Source: Muricea muricata (lineage: Eukaryota > Cnidaria > Anthozoa > Malacalcyonacea > Plexauridae). From it: a stretch of DNA of 64,000 nucleotides. This document shows, piece by piece, positions 1-11,959 of this stretch. Numbering within the stretch: position 1 is the stretch's first letter; each line of letters begins with the position of its first letter. The stretch lies in contig OY979717.1 of NCBI GenBank assembly GCA_963855995.1, positions 17,277,460 to 17,341,459 of the forward strand, in the 5' to 3' direction. The position numbers and the translations under genes were made by a program. The notes under the pieces are model-generated. The model had not been told where the DNA came from. It did not search any database and was given only the letters and a program-made list of their open reading frames with translations.

Positions 1-1393
1 ATTTAACAGCGCAATATGCCCCGTAATGCCGTGGAATTAACTACAAATTTTAACAACGGGGAATCAAACCGGGATTTAACAGCCGGTCTTAAAATGGCGT
101 CCCACAAAACTACTTGTAGAAAGTATGATTTTTAATATGTTTTTGTATCCTTAGCAATTCATAAACTTACAGTAGTTACACATTAAATCAGATTTTACCT
201 TATTTATTTCAGCAATATTAAAAGATCCATTTGAAATTTGATATGCATAATTGAACGCAATTTATAAACATGAGCTTTATATATTTTTTATATTAACTGT
301 TACTATTTTCTTGTTATATTGGCGTAATATTTTTAACACTTCATAAGGTTTTAAATTAATGTGTGATCTGGTTGATTTGGATGGTTTGAGGCCCTGCCAT
401 ACCGGGGGTTTAACAAGTAACTTTGCACCAGGGGTGGAAAAATTAACAGTTTTTAACACTTGGTTAGTGTTAAGTTCCCCGCTATGTCCCGGGGGTGGGG
501 TGGGGGCCGTGGTTACAAATGACTGAGGCATAAGTCTTCTATCAGTCTCTAGATGATTGATGTTCATATTTTGGTTAAAACTGAATCTATATGCATTCTC
601 CCACACAGAACATTTTGAAGATTTCAATGGGGGTGGGGGCACTGGTCTTTTTAGGGAAATTTCTGAGTGCCGAATTTATTCAATTTAACTGAGCACAATT
701 TGTAATCAGGGAAATTTTATGCCATGCAACTTTAAATTATATTACAGATATACATCGCCTCAGAAACCTCTGATATTTATAATTAATTACTACTAACCTG
801 CTGGCTGCTGGTAATCAAAACACTTAAGTTTAAACTAAACAGGATATATCATATCACAGCCCACTCACGATAAAAACGAAAATAAATTTTGAAATTTTTG
901 TTGCCGCCTTAGACCGCCCAAAAAGTGCGCGTAAAATTTGTCGCGAGCCGCAAGCGCCATTCAGGAAAGTCTATGGGAAAGTCATTGACCGGAATTTGTA
1001 CCTAAGGTTGGCAACTTTATTCCAGTTTACGAACATATGACTTTGAACAAACACAAAATACTTCGCACAGGTAAATAAAACATGATAAAAAATATACCAC
1101 ATAGAACCCTGATAATTTTCCTACAAACTAATACTAACTAATAAATTTGTTCTCAATGCCACCACAAAGCTGAAATATTTGCATGTATTTTTTTGTTTTG
1201 AAAAAAATTTTTGATGTCCTGATGACGGAAGCGAGAGGGTTTCCTACGCGTGATATTTCTTAAATGATTTCTGTAATCCAATTGGTTGAAAAAAACCCAG
1301 AACCGTGAAGCGTTTATTTTTTCAACCAATTAAATTACAGCTAAAAACTGAATATCACAAAATGCTCTAGTTTTCTTAACGTTACAGCTATTA
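1..1393. other. Non-coding stretch with repeat fragment
   Basis: I see no supportable gene here. A minus-strand open frame at 277-642 (121 aa) matches no family I know. Its upstream end lies in a segment (about 603-655, ending in G-rich tracts) that recurs in the same orientation at about 2665-2714 inside CHMP5 intron 6. This points to an interspersed repeat, not an exon. Confidence 0.4.
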
Positions 1394-1678
1394 CAGTCGA
1401 TTTCATCAAACTTTTTATTGCTATGTTTCGAACTTCGCAACGAAGTTCGGAAACTCGTTGCGAAGTTCAACAGTTCATTTCCGAATTCAAAGGCCGGTGG
1501 GTAAAAAAGGCTGTGATTGGCTACTGATTTGGCCCCTGATCTTTTCCGAACGAAGCAAATGCTTAGTTCGCAAACCGGCTTGCGAATTCTGAAATGAACT
1601 TTTGAACTTGGCAAGGAATTTCCGAACTTCGCAACGAATTTTAGAATCTTAGAGTGAAAAGTTGGCTGAAATCGACTG
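1394..1678. mobile_element. MITE, Tc1/mariner-like, TA target site
   Basis: This 285-bp element has terminal inverted repeats starting CAGTCGATTTCA and is flanked on both sides by TA, the target duplication of Tc1/mariner transposons. Its interior is made of short inverted motifs around TTCGCAACGAAGTTCG and has no coding capacity. A second, more degraded member is at about 49947-50189, which supports a mobile family. It lies just downstream of the CHMP5 stop codon. Confidence 0.7.
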
Positions 1679-1961
1679 TACTGAAATGTTGCAACTCGCA
1701 CAATGCGCAGACACTGATTCCTTTTGGAAGCTCTTTCTACTGTAATTCCGTTTCTCGCATTTGCATGGTAGTCTACAAAAGACATGCAGTAAAACGATTG
1801 AGTTTCTTTACTTTGATCTGTACATGACGTACTTCTGATCGCCAAAATGTACAAAAATTACATTCTTGAGACACCAAGACTAAGAGAGACTAAGGAATAA
1901 GTATAATAATTATATACAATTTGTCTTCGTAACTTCGTAAATGTTGTGGAAACTTTGCAAT

Positions 1962-4900
1962 TCAGTTAGTTTGCTGAGGAAGTTCGGGCAAGCCAAATTC
2001 ATCGACTTTAATTCCATCCTATCAAAAGAAAGAAAAAAGTTAAGCAACTGTACTGTACATAAAGTTAATTTAATTTTCAAAAATACTAGCAATTACTAAA
2101 TTGGTCTGAGATACAGTACAATATGTCGTCTACTTGTAACAAGTCTAGTGTTTCGTTGGACTTTCCACTAGTTAACCAAAAATTATCCTGGGAGCAATAG
2201 TGTACAGGATTAACTACCTTCTAAAATCATAGTGTAATGCTAATAAAGTCCAGAAAAAAGATCAACAACACTTTACTTTATTTGCACTAGGCTCAGGAAG
2301 ATCGGTATTTGGAACAGTTGGCGCTTTCTCGGCCTCGTCAAGGTATGACGTATCTTCATCAAAAGCCAGGTCATCACCCAAAGCATCCAGTTCTAAAAAG
2401 ATATTGAAACTCGATATAATTTTATCTTTTATATGTCACTGACTTTGTGCTTAGTTTGAGATGTAGGACGCAATTGTCAACTCCAAATGAGAATAACATG
2501 ACAGCTAATGCAATCATAGTATTTTAAGTGTGGGTAAACGCCATAACATCGCAGAGAAACTATGGTTAAGATTCTATGGAATATATGAAAAGTAAGTTTT
2601 CTGTCGATTCAGAGATTATTGATGATGGTATTTTCGTTGAAACGGGAATGTTTACGCTTTTTGCCACAGACCATTTTAAAGATTTCGAGGGGGGGGGCAC
2701 TGCTCTTTTTACGCTTTCAGTTCTGAAAAAGATTGAAATCAATGTTCTTTTTTTCAAATACACCTAATTCAAATAAGGTTGACATCAACAATAGTCAAAT
2801 GGCAAATGTGCAATATGCATGAGCATAAAAAAATGATGGTAATAATATAGTTTTAAATAAGATCAACGCATCAGCAGCCTTGCTGGATTATAAATGTGGT
2901 ATCTATATAATGATATCTTTTACATTCGCATGTAAAGAATCATCATTCTTTTGGCACTCGATCGATCATACTGCACATTCGACTACTGTCATTGTCAACC
3001 TTAATTGAATTAGCTGTATACGTTGTATATTTTTAAGCGTACGTTGTACTTGTTCATATTAATCAGGAAGAGCAAAGATGAAAAGTTTGGCAGTGCGAAC
3101 TAGGCTACTAAGCACTACTATGTATATTATATAACAAATAATAGAAAAACATATCGTGCACAATTCACCCGTACCAGCTTCAAGATCATCTTCATCCAGT
3201 TCTGGTGTGCCGTATTGCCTTCCAAGAGCTTCTTGTACTTCATTGGCTTGGTCAAGAAGGTCTGATAAATCGTCTTGCAAGTCCTGTAGGAAAGGATGAG
3301 TGACATTGGTAAATTGCAGCCTCGCCTAGCGTGGAGCTTTCCCGTTCGTTGTCCGGCCTCGCGCGACATCCCGCGTCGTACACGCAACAGTATTTCGCGC
3401 AAGAAAAAGCAATCAGAGCGCCTGGGGACTGTAGTGTTTAAATAGTTAACATCATTCAGTCACGTGGTTTAGCGGACTAACCCGGATGACCGCATGGAAT
3501 CGGAGGTCCGCAAGCGTAGGTAAATAGTATGGCAGTCTTTCATTAAATAAAGCATCGAGTAAAACACTACATTGGCGACGAGGATGGGATCTGTCTCCAC
3601 AACAGCATGTGGTAATCCACAAAAAGAGACAACACCAAAATCGAAAAAAAATAAAGAAATATGGCAGCAGCTTTACCGAATTTTGCTGAATTTGATGTTC
3701 ACTCGGACGGGGCAGTCGATACTCGATGGAAGAAATGGCTCGCTCGTTTTCGAAATCTTCTGCTAGCATTAGCTGTAGACAACACCAAAAGACAAAGAGC
3801 TCTTTTGCTGCATTATGCTCGAGAAAGCGTGAACGAAATATTCGAAACACTGCCCGATACGGATGCTGGCGAAGACGAAAACCCATTTGAAAAGGCAGTT
3901 ACGGCTCTTACGAACTACTTTACGCCCAAAAAGAATCGAGAATACGAGGTATACGTGTTTCGTCAGGCTAAACAAGAAAGCGATGAAAGTATTGCTGCAT
4001 TCCACACTCGTCTACCAAAGCTAACTATGACCTGTGAATTTGAAAGCACGGACAGAGAAATCAAAACACAGATTGTGCAGGATTGTTTGTCGCACAAACT
4101 TCGCATGAAAGCATTACAGAATCCTGATCTAACCTTGACTCAACTCCTGGACGCTGGTGAAGTCATGGAAATGTCAAAATCTCAAGCAGACAACATCGAA
4201 GGTAAGCAAGATGTAAACAAATTGTCAAAAAAGCACAATACAAGACCCATCTCGAAGCCAAACAAGGACGGTGGACATATTGACTGGAAGTCAAGTAGTT
4301 CAAAGTCACGCGACCGGAATATCACACCCGGCGAAAGTCGCAAGTGTCGGAACTGTGGCAAAGGGTATCCACATCCGGGAGGAAAAACGTCCTGCCCTGC
4401 CTATGGAAAATCTTGCCGTGGGTGTGGCAAACAAAACCATTTTGAAGCTGCATGCAGATCCAAAAATCCTAACAAGAGAAATGACCTCAAAGCTCGAAAA
4501 TGGGACGTTCAAAACCTAGCGTATGACGACTCCAGCTCCGAAGAATCCGACGATATTGCTTATACATTCTCTGTTAGAACCACTGGGAAAAAGAAGTCGC
4601 AGCCTATGTTCCAAGTCATCGTTCATGACATTAACAATCATGGCGGACTCGGGTGCAAGTGTGAATGTGTTAGATGAAAAAGACTATCAATCGTTGACCA
4701 AGCCCCCTACGCTTCAGCAAACCAAAGTAAAAATTCACGCTCACAAGTCAAGCGAGTCCCTCACAGTTCTTGGAAAATTTACCACTATTTTAAAATTCAA
4801 ATCGACATGCGTTAAAGACAAAATCTATGTAGTCAAAGAATCCGGTGATTCGTTACAAAGCTGGAAAACTTCCCAGGACCTCGGACTATTGAAAGCAGTA

Positions 4901-7900
4901 CACCATGTTCACGACAGTAGCTCCACAAGAGTCGAGGAATTAGTAAAAGAGTATGATGAGCTATTTCATGGTCTCGGAAAGTTAAAGGGATACCAAGTAA
5001 AATTACACATTGACGAAAGTGTCAAGCCAGTTGCTCAGCCTCATCGAAGAGTTCCCTTCCACGTGCGTTAGCAGATAGAGGAACAATTAAAACGCGATGA
5101 AGACCTTGGAGTTGTGGAGCGAATCGAAGGCCCTACACCATGGGTATCCCCCATAGTGGTTGCACCCAAACCTAAATCCCCTAGACAAGTCCGCGTTTGT
5201 GTGGATCTGCGCCAGGCAAATCAAGCCATTAAACGAGAACGACACGTGACTCCCACCATCAAAGAAATCATTTGTGACTTAAACGGGGCTAAAATGTTTA
5301 GTAAGTTGGATCTTAACCAAGGGTACAACCAACTTGAGTTAGCGCCGGAATCACGGTACATCACTACATTTGGAACGTACCTTGGCTTGATGAGATACAA
5401 AAGATTGAACTTTGGCATATCAAGTGCAGGCGAAATCTTTCAAAACGTAATCCGAGAAACCCTAGAAAACATCCCAGGAACCCTTAACATTAGCGATGAC
5501 ATCTTGGTGTTTAGCAAGACACAGAGTGCCCATCATCACTCCCTTGAGGCAGTCTTTCGGCGGCTTAAAGAACGTGGCCTCACCCTCAACGAACGAAAGT
5601 GCGAGTACAGCAAAGACAAAGTAGAGTTCTTTGGCTACACCTTCTCTGGAGATGGCATCACATCAGACCCGAAAAAGATTGAAGACATCATCAACTTGCA
5701 AACTCCCACATCTGCATCTGAGGTCCGAAGCCTGTTGGGGATGACTAACTATTGTTCCAGGTTCATTCCGGATTATGCCACCAAGACAGAACCGTTACGC
5801 AAGCTTACCAATAAAGACAAACCATGGGAATGGACACCACGACACAATAGCGCAGTCAACGAGCTAAAAGATGTCCTAGTAAAGGCACCTGTCACAGCGT
5901 ACTTCGATCCAGTTAAAGACACCGAGTTGTCAGTCGATGCCAGCCCTGTTGGATTAGCAGCCATTCTCTCGCAGAAAGGTCAAGAAACCGGAACTTCCCA
6001 CATCGTCACCTATGCCAGTCGTTCTTTGACCGAGACTGAACAACGCTATAGCCAGAGTGAGCGAGAAGCCCTCGGTATTGTTTGGGCCTGCGAGAACCTG
6101 CATCTGTACATTTATGGCAAACCCCTAACCGTCTACACGGATCACAAGCCGCTAGAATCCATTTTTTGTAATCCGAGCTCTAGCCCCCCCCCCCCCCCAA
6201 ACGAATTGAGGATGGGCTCTCAGGTTACAGCCGTATCAACTTACAGTGCGTTATCGGAAAGGCGACGGAAACCCGGCAGACTACTTATCACGTCACCCTT
6301 CCAAACAGATCACCGCTGCCAGCCGAAAACAAAAAATTGCCGAAGAATATGTCAATTACATCGTCTCTACATCAACGCCCAAAGCGATGACAGTTGCAGA
6401 AATCGAAGAAGCTACCAAAGCAGATGCGACGTTACAAGCTGTATCCAAAGCAATCGAAACAGGCAACTGGTATAAAGGATCTCAGCAGTCAGGCGTAGAC
6501 ACAGCAGTTTTTGCTGCCTGGCAAAAATTGAAAAATGAACTGACCGTCGGTGTAAACCCCCAAGTAGTCCTTCGCGGGACGAGAGTAGTCGTACCCAGCA
6601 AGCTCCAACAATGCGTGGTAAACTAGGCACACGAAGGTCATCAAGGGGTCGTCAAAACCAAAACACTTTTTCGTGAGAAAGTTTGGTTCCCCAGCATTGA
6701 CCAGATGGTGGAGAAGAAAGTCCAGTCATGCTGTGCGTGTTTGGTCTCAACGCCTGAGGCTAAACGTGAACCACTATTGATGTCTCCGCTCCCAAAAGCT
6801 CCGTGGTCAGAAGTTAGCAAGGACTTCGCCGAGCTTTCGGCAAGCGAGTACCTTTCGATAATCACAGATGACTACTCAAGATATTCTGTGGTCGAAACGG
6901 TCAAATCGACGTCAGCAAATACTGTCATTCCAAAAGTTGATAAAGTTTTCTCAGAGTTTGGCATACCAGACGTGGTAAAGACGGACAACGGTCCGCCCTT
7001 CAACAGCAGTGCATTCAAATCCTTTGCCCAGACTCTTGGTTTCCAACACCGTAAAGTAACCCCTCGGTGGCCAAGAGCAAATGGGGAAGTCGAACGATTC
7101 GTAAGAACCGTGAAGAAGGTGATCAAAACCGCGAATCTTGAGCGAAAAAGTTGGAAACAGGAAATGTATCGGTGCCTAAGAAATTTCAGAGCAACTCCTC
7201 ATACAACAACAAAAATTGCGCCGGCGACTGCACTCTTCAATCGAGCAATAAAGACCAAGTTACCAGAGTTTAACGAAGGCCAACAAGCATCAACACTTGA
7301 AGAAAGTGACCGCAGGGCAAAGAAGAAAATCAAGACATATGCTGACGCGAAGGCGTATGTTCGAAAGAAGACGTCCTAATAGATACGGAGCACAGTTCCA
7401 GTGGTGAAGCTATGAACGGTTAAAACATTTACTCAATAGACACTCTACCTCTTATTCGTAATTAGAACATTTATTTTTGATGTTGCGTTAAAGCTGAATA
7501 ACATATTGCACGGCAATTATTGTCGTGTTTTGTTCAGACTTTTATCACCGAACACTTAACTAAGAATTAGTCTAACATCCAACTGACTTTCCTTTTAGTA
7601 AATTTTGGGAGGGATGTAGTGTTTAAATAGTTAATAATATTCAGTCACGTGGTTTAGCGGACTAACCAGGGTTGGTAGATTGCCTGCATAAATAAGCCAA
7701 TTTTTTAACAATGCTTATTATTTTCCTTTGTACTCGCCTTTTGTTCTCTTTGTTATTTTGATGGTACTAATGACGGTTTGGCTTATTTATTCATAAAATC
7801 TACCAACCCTGGGACTAACCCGGATGACCGCATGGAATCGGGGGCCGCAAGCGTATGTAAATAGCATGGCAGTCTTTCATTAAATAAAGCATTGAGTAAA

Positions 7901-10900
7901 AAACTATAGGGACGAGGCTGGATAAATTGCCACCAGATAATTATATCAGAGTTCATAAAAAATTGCCATCTACAGTCCACAACGGTATATTTTATTAAAG
8001 AAAATATATGGTAGGATCTTAAGGTCACAGGACATGATACACAGCAAAAAATGAACAATCTGTTCTGGCCTGATGAAAACAGCATTGAACAATGTTTTGC
8101 TGCCCACATTGTTCAAGGTTGTCAACAATATTGTTCAACATTGTTACAACTGATTGCAGGCTATTCTACACGCACTACCGAACCTTTGGTGAAAAACTGC
8201 GGAAAATTTGATAAAAATCGGACTTATGTCATTATTATAATCTTTATTAGGGTCAAATTAATTTACAAGAAATATCACTTAAAACGTTAATATATATAAC
8301 GTTAACATATGGACCCTAAATGGGTAAGGCACAAACGGGACTTAAAAGAACCATGCGAGGAACCTTCCCAAATTTAAAAAATGGGCTACACTACAATACA
8401 ATACGTTACTTGTATTGTAGTAATACACTATAACTTGATAAATTTACATTCTATGACTGGAACAATCACGAAACAAGGACCACGAACAAGCCATTTAAAT
8501 GTCATAAACAAAATTAACAATACTAGAGTATCTTTGTTTAAGCAAACCTTTAAACGAACTGGGACTAAACACAGTGTTGATACAAGGGGCTATATTCCGA
8601 AGAACGCGGCTTAAGTGTCCTGTAATTTTAAGGTTGTAAGGTGGTATGTAGATTCACTTGGAGACTGGAGGCAAGCTTTGTCCATTCTCCTATCCAAATG
8701 GATTTCAGCCATCGATTGATTAAAGGAAACATTTAGTACCATATATTTTTTCTTGCCAGCATGTGCCTAATATATCGTTCCTGTACTAAGCTGTTTTAAA
8801 TTAATTTACACAGTTTACATATTAATAAATAAATATTCACAGACTTACCTCAATTTGATCTATATTGACTTTCTTGTATTCTTTTTTCATGTCTTTTAGC
8901 CCAGTCTTCATTGCATCAACCTTTTAGGAGAAAAATACTATCAGCACCGGTATTGTACCTTAACCAGTGCATGGTGCACAATCTGATCAAATGCTACTAC
9001 CATCAGTATAGACATTTCAGAAAGGGCTCTTACTCTTACTCTTCTTTGAAGCATGATAACTATTTTATCAATCCTCCCTTCTAAATTCCAGAAAAATTAT
9101 ACAGTCATACACCCAAGACATATTAGTTTGCTGGGACTCCACTAACAAAGCACTTCAGTAACTTTCACCTCTAAGATCACGGGTTTTACTCAATCTCAGC
9201 ACTAGGGGGTTCCTCATGGCAACTCAATGCTTATGTAAAGAGACTGTACGTCTACAGCAGAAAAATCTGCTTTTTTACGTTGGTCAGGTTGTTTTGTGTG
9301 TAAAAAGGCAGTAAATTTTCAACTATACAATATACATATGTGTTAGCATAATTACAGTAGTTTTAGTATCCTTTAATGTTTGGGTAGCATAATTTGTCTG
9401 TTCCATATTAAATGATTGCTGTCTAAGATTCTCCAGTTGACTCTCATACCTAAACAATAGAAAAATAAGGTTTTATTTGTTTATTATTACTGGTAACTTG
9501 ATTGTTATGCAGCACTGATGCTGTAAGATATATCGTTAAGGCTTAACAAGCAATAAGAAATCATTAATATATATAGATCAAATTCATTACAACTGACTTA
9601 ACAATAATCAGTACTTTAAATTATGCATGACTTTGTCTAAATATGCGGCTCGAAAACATGGTATAATATTGTACAAGTACTAAATGGCCGAGTCAGGTGC
9701 AATTAGCAAGAAATGCGGAAGCAAATTGTTTTGTGGAATGTTTAAATCAGCCTAGTTCAAAGCTCTTGATGTATTCTCTGTATTCGGCTTTAAGTTTTAT
9801 GCCTGGGTATGCCGTGCCAAATTTTTTATATTAGATCTTCAAATTTGACTCGTTACCAGTCTCATACTACATAATATATCTACGTTTTTCTCTGCATCTC
9901 TGTACTAGTTTAAAAACAACTGAGACTACTACACTGCATTTAAATGTAGAGTCTCTAAAATGCCACATCCTGGCATTCCTCTTCTGATCCAAAATGACTT
10001 CCTAACATTTTTGTTTGGCCTTAGTTACAGACAATTTGTTTTGGTGTAATTGTTTACAAAACGGGGCCCATTTATTTAGGGCTCCCAGGTCTTGCTGGTC
10101 TGAACCCATGGTAGTTTTTCCACTGGCTCAAAAGAGAGAAAAAACCCACATAGAGTAAAAACTATTATTTCTAAAAAAATCAGATATACTGTATGTAAGT
10201 TAGTTAACAATTAAAATGAAAATCTTTGTTTCTCACATTTTTTTCTGCTTCAAAACTCTCATGGCTCTCTGTTTGACCATATTCTATTAATGAATTAATG
10301 GACAATATTATTGGACAGTGTGCAATATAAGTTTAATTATGTTAATTATGTTATTTGCAGTGCAGGCAGATATGCCCCTAATCAGATCATTGGCAATTTT
10401 GTATCAGATTACGGTAATTCACCATGGCAAAAAAGATGGTGGTATGTTAATTTTAGGGAAAAGATGATTTTAAGAAAAAGATGGACAAGAAACAAAGCTG
10501 ATGCATTGAAATCTTAACATGCCAAGGGAAAAACATATCGTCTTCTTAAGAGACATTAATTTGCCTTTTTAAACAATTTCAGACCACAATGCATTCTGGC
10601 TAAATTGTCATTCCCCATCTGTTTTCTTACTATACAGTGAATTATTTAGTGGTGCACCATAGATGAGAGGGAGAAGGTGGGGGACAATCACAGGAAGTTT
10701 GTAATAAGGGATGAAATTTACTTTGACTCCTAAATTCGTAAGTATTCTTCATCTCAATTATAATACAATATTTCACCATAATATACACATAACACCAATA
10801 TTTCTATGACATTTCACCTTGGATGGTCCTTCTCTCATTTTCTTCATCTGATCTTTATACTTTTTCAGCTCCATATCAAGCTTTGCGATCTTCTTTTCTA

Positions 10901-11114
10901 TGGACTCACCTCTGCTGTCCACCTTGATGTAGAATTAAAATATAGAGTGCATTAAACTTACACCACGATTTAACTGCCCCCTACAAAACACTGACAACTT
11001 CATATATGCATTAAAACATCATATACGAAAGAGCAAACGACTTACATTAGCTATGCAGTCTGTTAAGTTCGGTGCAGGTTCTTTAGGCTTCGATTTACCA
11101 AAAATCCTATTCAT
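1962..11114 (-). CDS. CHMP5: CHMP5, charged multivesicular body protein 5 (ESCRT-III)
   Basis: This is an eight-exon gene for an ESCRT-III subunit, a Snf7-family helical protein that works with Vps4/LIP5 in endosomal sorting and membrane scission. Exons (minus strand): 11114-11046, 10922-10818, 10283-10237, 9449-9356, 8920-8849, 3283-3175, 2392-2277, 2018-1962. All junctions are GT-AG, the phases agree, and the joined product is 222 aa; vertebrate CHMP5 is about 219. The N-terminus [20 protein letters not shown], the [13 protein letters not shown] helix region and the C-terminal DEFGLPELP are typical of CHMP5. No frameshift or internal stop was found. Intron 5 (3284-8848) is swollen by an antisense Gypsy element, and intron 6 holds a repeat fragment. 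The start codon is the only one giving the conserved N-terminus. The family call is very secure; exon edges were placed by eye. Confidence 0.96.
2665..2714. repeat. Interspersed repeat fragment in CHMP5 intron 6
   Basis: This segment, with a G9 run followed by GCACTG, is a diverged copy of about 603-655. Both copies lie in the same orientation and share the motif ATTTT-AAGATTTC before the G-rich tract. The element boundaries are not clear. Confidence 0.4.
3430..3571 (+). repeat. 5' LTR of Gypsy element
   Basis: This is a 142-bp LTR starting TGTAGTG and ending CACTACA, an inverted-repeat border typical of LTRs. It holds ATTAAATAAAG near its 3' end as a likely polyadenylation signal. The 3' LTR at 7615-7908 is the same sequence interrupted by a 145-bp MITE plus its duplicated site. 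Confidence 0.92.
3573..3590 (+). promoter_or_regulatory. tRNA primer-binding site (tRNA-Ser GCT)
   Basis: Two bases after the 5' LTR comes TGGCGACGAGGATGGGAT, complementary to the 3' end of metazoan tRNA-Ser(GCT) including CCA. Serine priming is usual for the Mag/SURL branch of Ty3/Gypsy elements. Confidence 0.8.
3661..4677 (+). CDS. gag: Gypsy Gag polyprotein
   Basis: This open frame of 338 aa encodes the structural capsid/nucleocapsid protein of the retrotransposon. The N-terminal two thirds have the helical, charged look of retrotransposon Gag. Residues about 228-265 hold two zinc-knuckle-like motifs, CRNCGKGY...C and [14 protein letters not shown], for RNA binding. The start is the first ATG after the primer-binding site, with a G-rich context. 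The frame ends just after it overlaps the start of the protease, which is read in the +1 frame. In many relatives gag and pol are continuous, so I infer a one-base change near 4630-4645, though programmed shifting cannot be excluded. Confidence 0.88.
   Translation: MAAALPNFAEFDVHSDGAVDTRWKKWLARFRNLLLALAVDNTKRQRALLLHYARESVNEIFETLPDTDAGEDENPFEKAVTALTNYFTPKKNREYEVYVFRQAKQESDESIAAFHTRLPKLTMTCEFESTDREIKTQIVQDCLSHKLRMKALQNPDLTLTQLLDAGEVMEMSKSQADNIEGKQDVNKLSKKHNTRPISKPNKDGGHIDWKSSSSKSRDRNITPGESRKCRNCGKGYPHPGGKTSCPAYGKSCRGCGKQNHFEAACRSKNPNKRNDLKARKWDVQNLAYDDSSSEESDDIAYTFSVRTTGKKKSQPMFQVIVHDINNHGGLGCKCECVR
4640..7379 (+). pseudogene. pol: Gypsy Pol polyprotein, broken into pieces
   Basis: Pol is readable in pieces: up to the TAG at 5069-5071 (protease, catalytic motif DSGAS), then to the C-run at 6184-6198 (reverse transcriptase and RNase H), then in another frame to the TAG at 6624-6626, then to 7379 (integrase). 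The reverse transcriptase has LDLNQGYNQ and the active-site motif ISDD near 5490, the variant usual in Mag-like elements. RNase H shows [11 protein letters not shown] and [11 protein letters not shown]. The integrase core keeps its acidic residues in KDF, TDNGPPF and GEVERF. With two stops and one frame break it cannot make a full polyprotein, although every catalytic motif I can see is intact. Confidence 0.9.
6184..6198. repeat. C-homopolymer at pol frame break
   Basis: An uninterrupted C run lies between the RNase H coding part and the rest of pol, and the reading frame changes across it. A slippage indel here is the simplest explanation. Assembly error in a homopolymer is equally possible. 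Confidence 0.8.
7603..7614 (+). promoter_or_regulatory. Polypurine tract of Gypsy element
   Basis: The purine-rich TTTTGGGAGGGA lies directly before the 3' LTR start TGTAGTG. This is the expected place for the plus-strand priming tract. Confidence 0.75.
7615..7908 (+). repeat. 3' LTR of Gypsy element, split by a MITE
   Basis: This copy matches the 142-bp 5' LTR once the insertion at 7667-7811 and one copy of its 8-bp duplicated site are removed. It ends AAACTATA, compared with CACTACA in the 5' LTR, followed by the element's target duplication GGGAC. Confidence 0.9.
7667..7811. mobile_element. hAT MITE nested in the 3' LTR
   Basis: This 145-bp insertion has terminal inverted repeats CAGGGTTGGTAGATT and an exact 8-bp duplication GGACTAAC (7659-7666 and 7812-7819). 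Both are hAT hallmarks. It is absent from the 5' LTR, so the duplicated site is directly proven by comparison. It arrived after the retrotransposon. Confidence 0.93.
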
Positions 11115-11959
11115 ATTTCCGTCTAGTATCGGCAAAACACTCCCAGCGAACTATGTATAAAAGTTGTTTCAACCAATGTTGATTTTACATTTAGTGACTT
11201 CAGAAGAATGAAAATAAACTTATACGTCATTTTGAGTTTCTTGTCGTGTCATTTCGGGTTAGTTTCGTGACAAACCCGTGGGCTATCGGAATCATTGATC
11301 GGAATTGGAAAGGAATGTTTGTCACTGACCCAGAAGACACACTGGAGTGAGAAAAACGGGAAAATACGCAATCTCGTACCCTGAGCCTGCGTTCTTTTTG
11401 ACAAGGACGAAAGGCTCTGGATAACGCCGATGAGATATGTGATATGATTGGTTTATTATTTTTCCTGCCCCAGTACCCCAGAGCCTGTAGACCTCTGTCC
11501 AGGGCTTCGTAAAACAACTGTATTCTTTTCATTTCCGGTATCAAAAATATTGATCAATTCCAAATCGATACACGGTCATTGGAGAGAATTAATTTTTCAC
11601 TGTATGTGTTGACAGCAAAAATTGGCAGCAAAAATTTTTTCACTCCAGTACAGTTGGGTTGACCCCACTGAGATTTACTGCAAAATGCGCAAGTAAGAGG
11701 GGGGACCTATTCTGTCCGGGGAGGAAGCAGGAGCGCACCGAGCCCACACATCAGGGAGGTTGGGTGTTTACTTTTAGGCTCACATTTTAACAGATATTTT
11801 TTATTGGTCAATTTAGCAGCCATTTTTAATAAATTTATCAACCGAATGCGTGTTGTTCAATCAAGAGAAGGGGCAAGATTTTTGTCGAGGGTTCTTGTCC
11901 AGTTCAAGGGCTTTGCCAAAAACTGGAAGTTGCGTGTCAAGACGATTCTAGGTTCACTG
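11115..11959. other. CHMP5 upstream region
   Basis: This holds the presumed CHMP5 promoter and 5' leader on the minus strand. I see no TATA box near the start codon and no other gene. A minus-strand open frame at 11227-11544 has no recognisable domain. Confidence 0.3.

Larger units (their letters stand above)
3430..7908 (+). mobile_element. Ty3/Gypsy LTR retrotransposon, Mag/SURL-like, defective
   Basis: This is a structurally complete 4,479-bp element flanked by the 5-bp duplication GGGAC (3425-3429 and 7909-7913). It has two LTRs, a primer-binding site matching tRNA-Ser(GCT), gag with zinc knuckles, pol in the order protease, reverse transcriptase, RNase H, integrase, and a polypurine tract. 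It sits in CHMP5 intron 5, antisense to the host gene. The coding region is broken at four places: a frame change between gag and protease (near 4630-4645), an in-frame TAG at 5069-5071, a frame change at the C-run near 6184-6198, and a TAG at 6624-6626. I count roughly ten differences over the 142-bp LTR, excluding a MITE in the 3' copy, so the insertion is not recent. The copy should not be autonomous. Confidence 0.93.

Noticed and set aside
277-642. 121-aa minus-strand open frame
   Set aside because: It overlaps a repeat fragment shared with 2665-2714 and has no known family.
9171-9220. tRNA-like B box near AGATCACGGGTTTTACTC
   Set aside because: Mismatches in the B box, no A box, and no cloverleaf fold.
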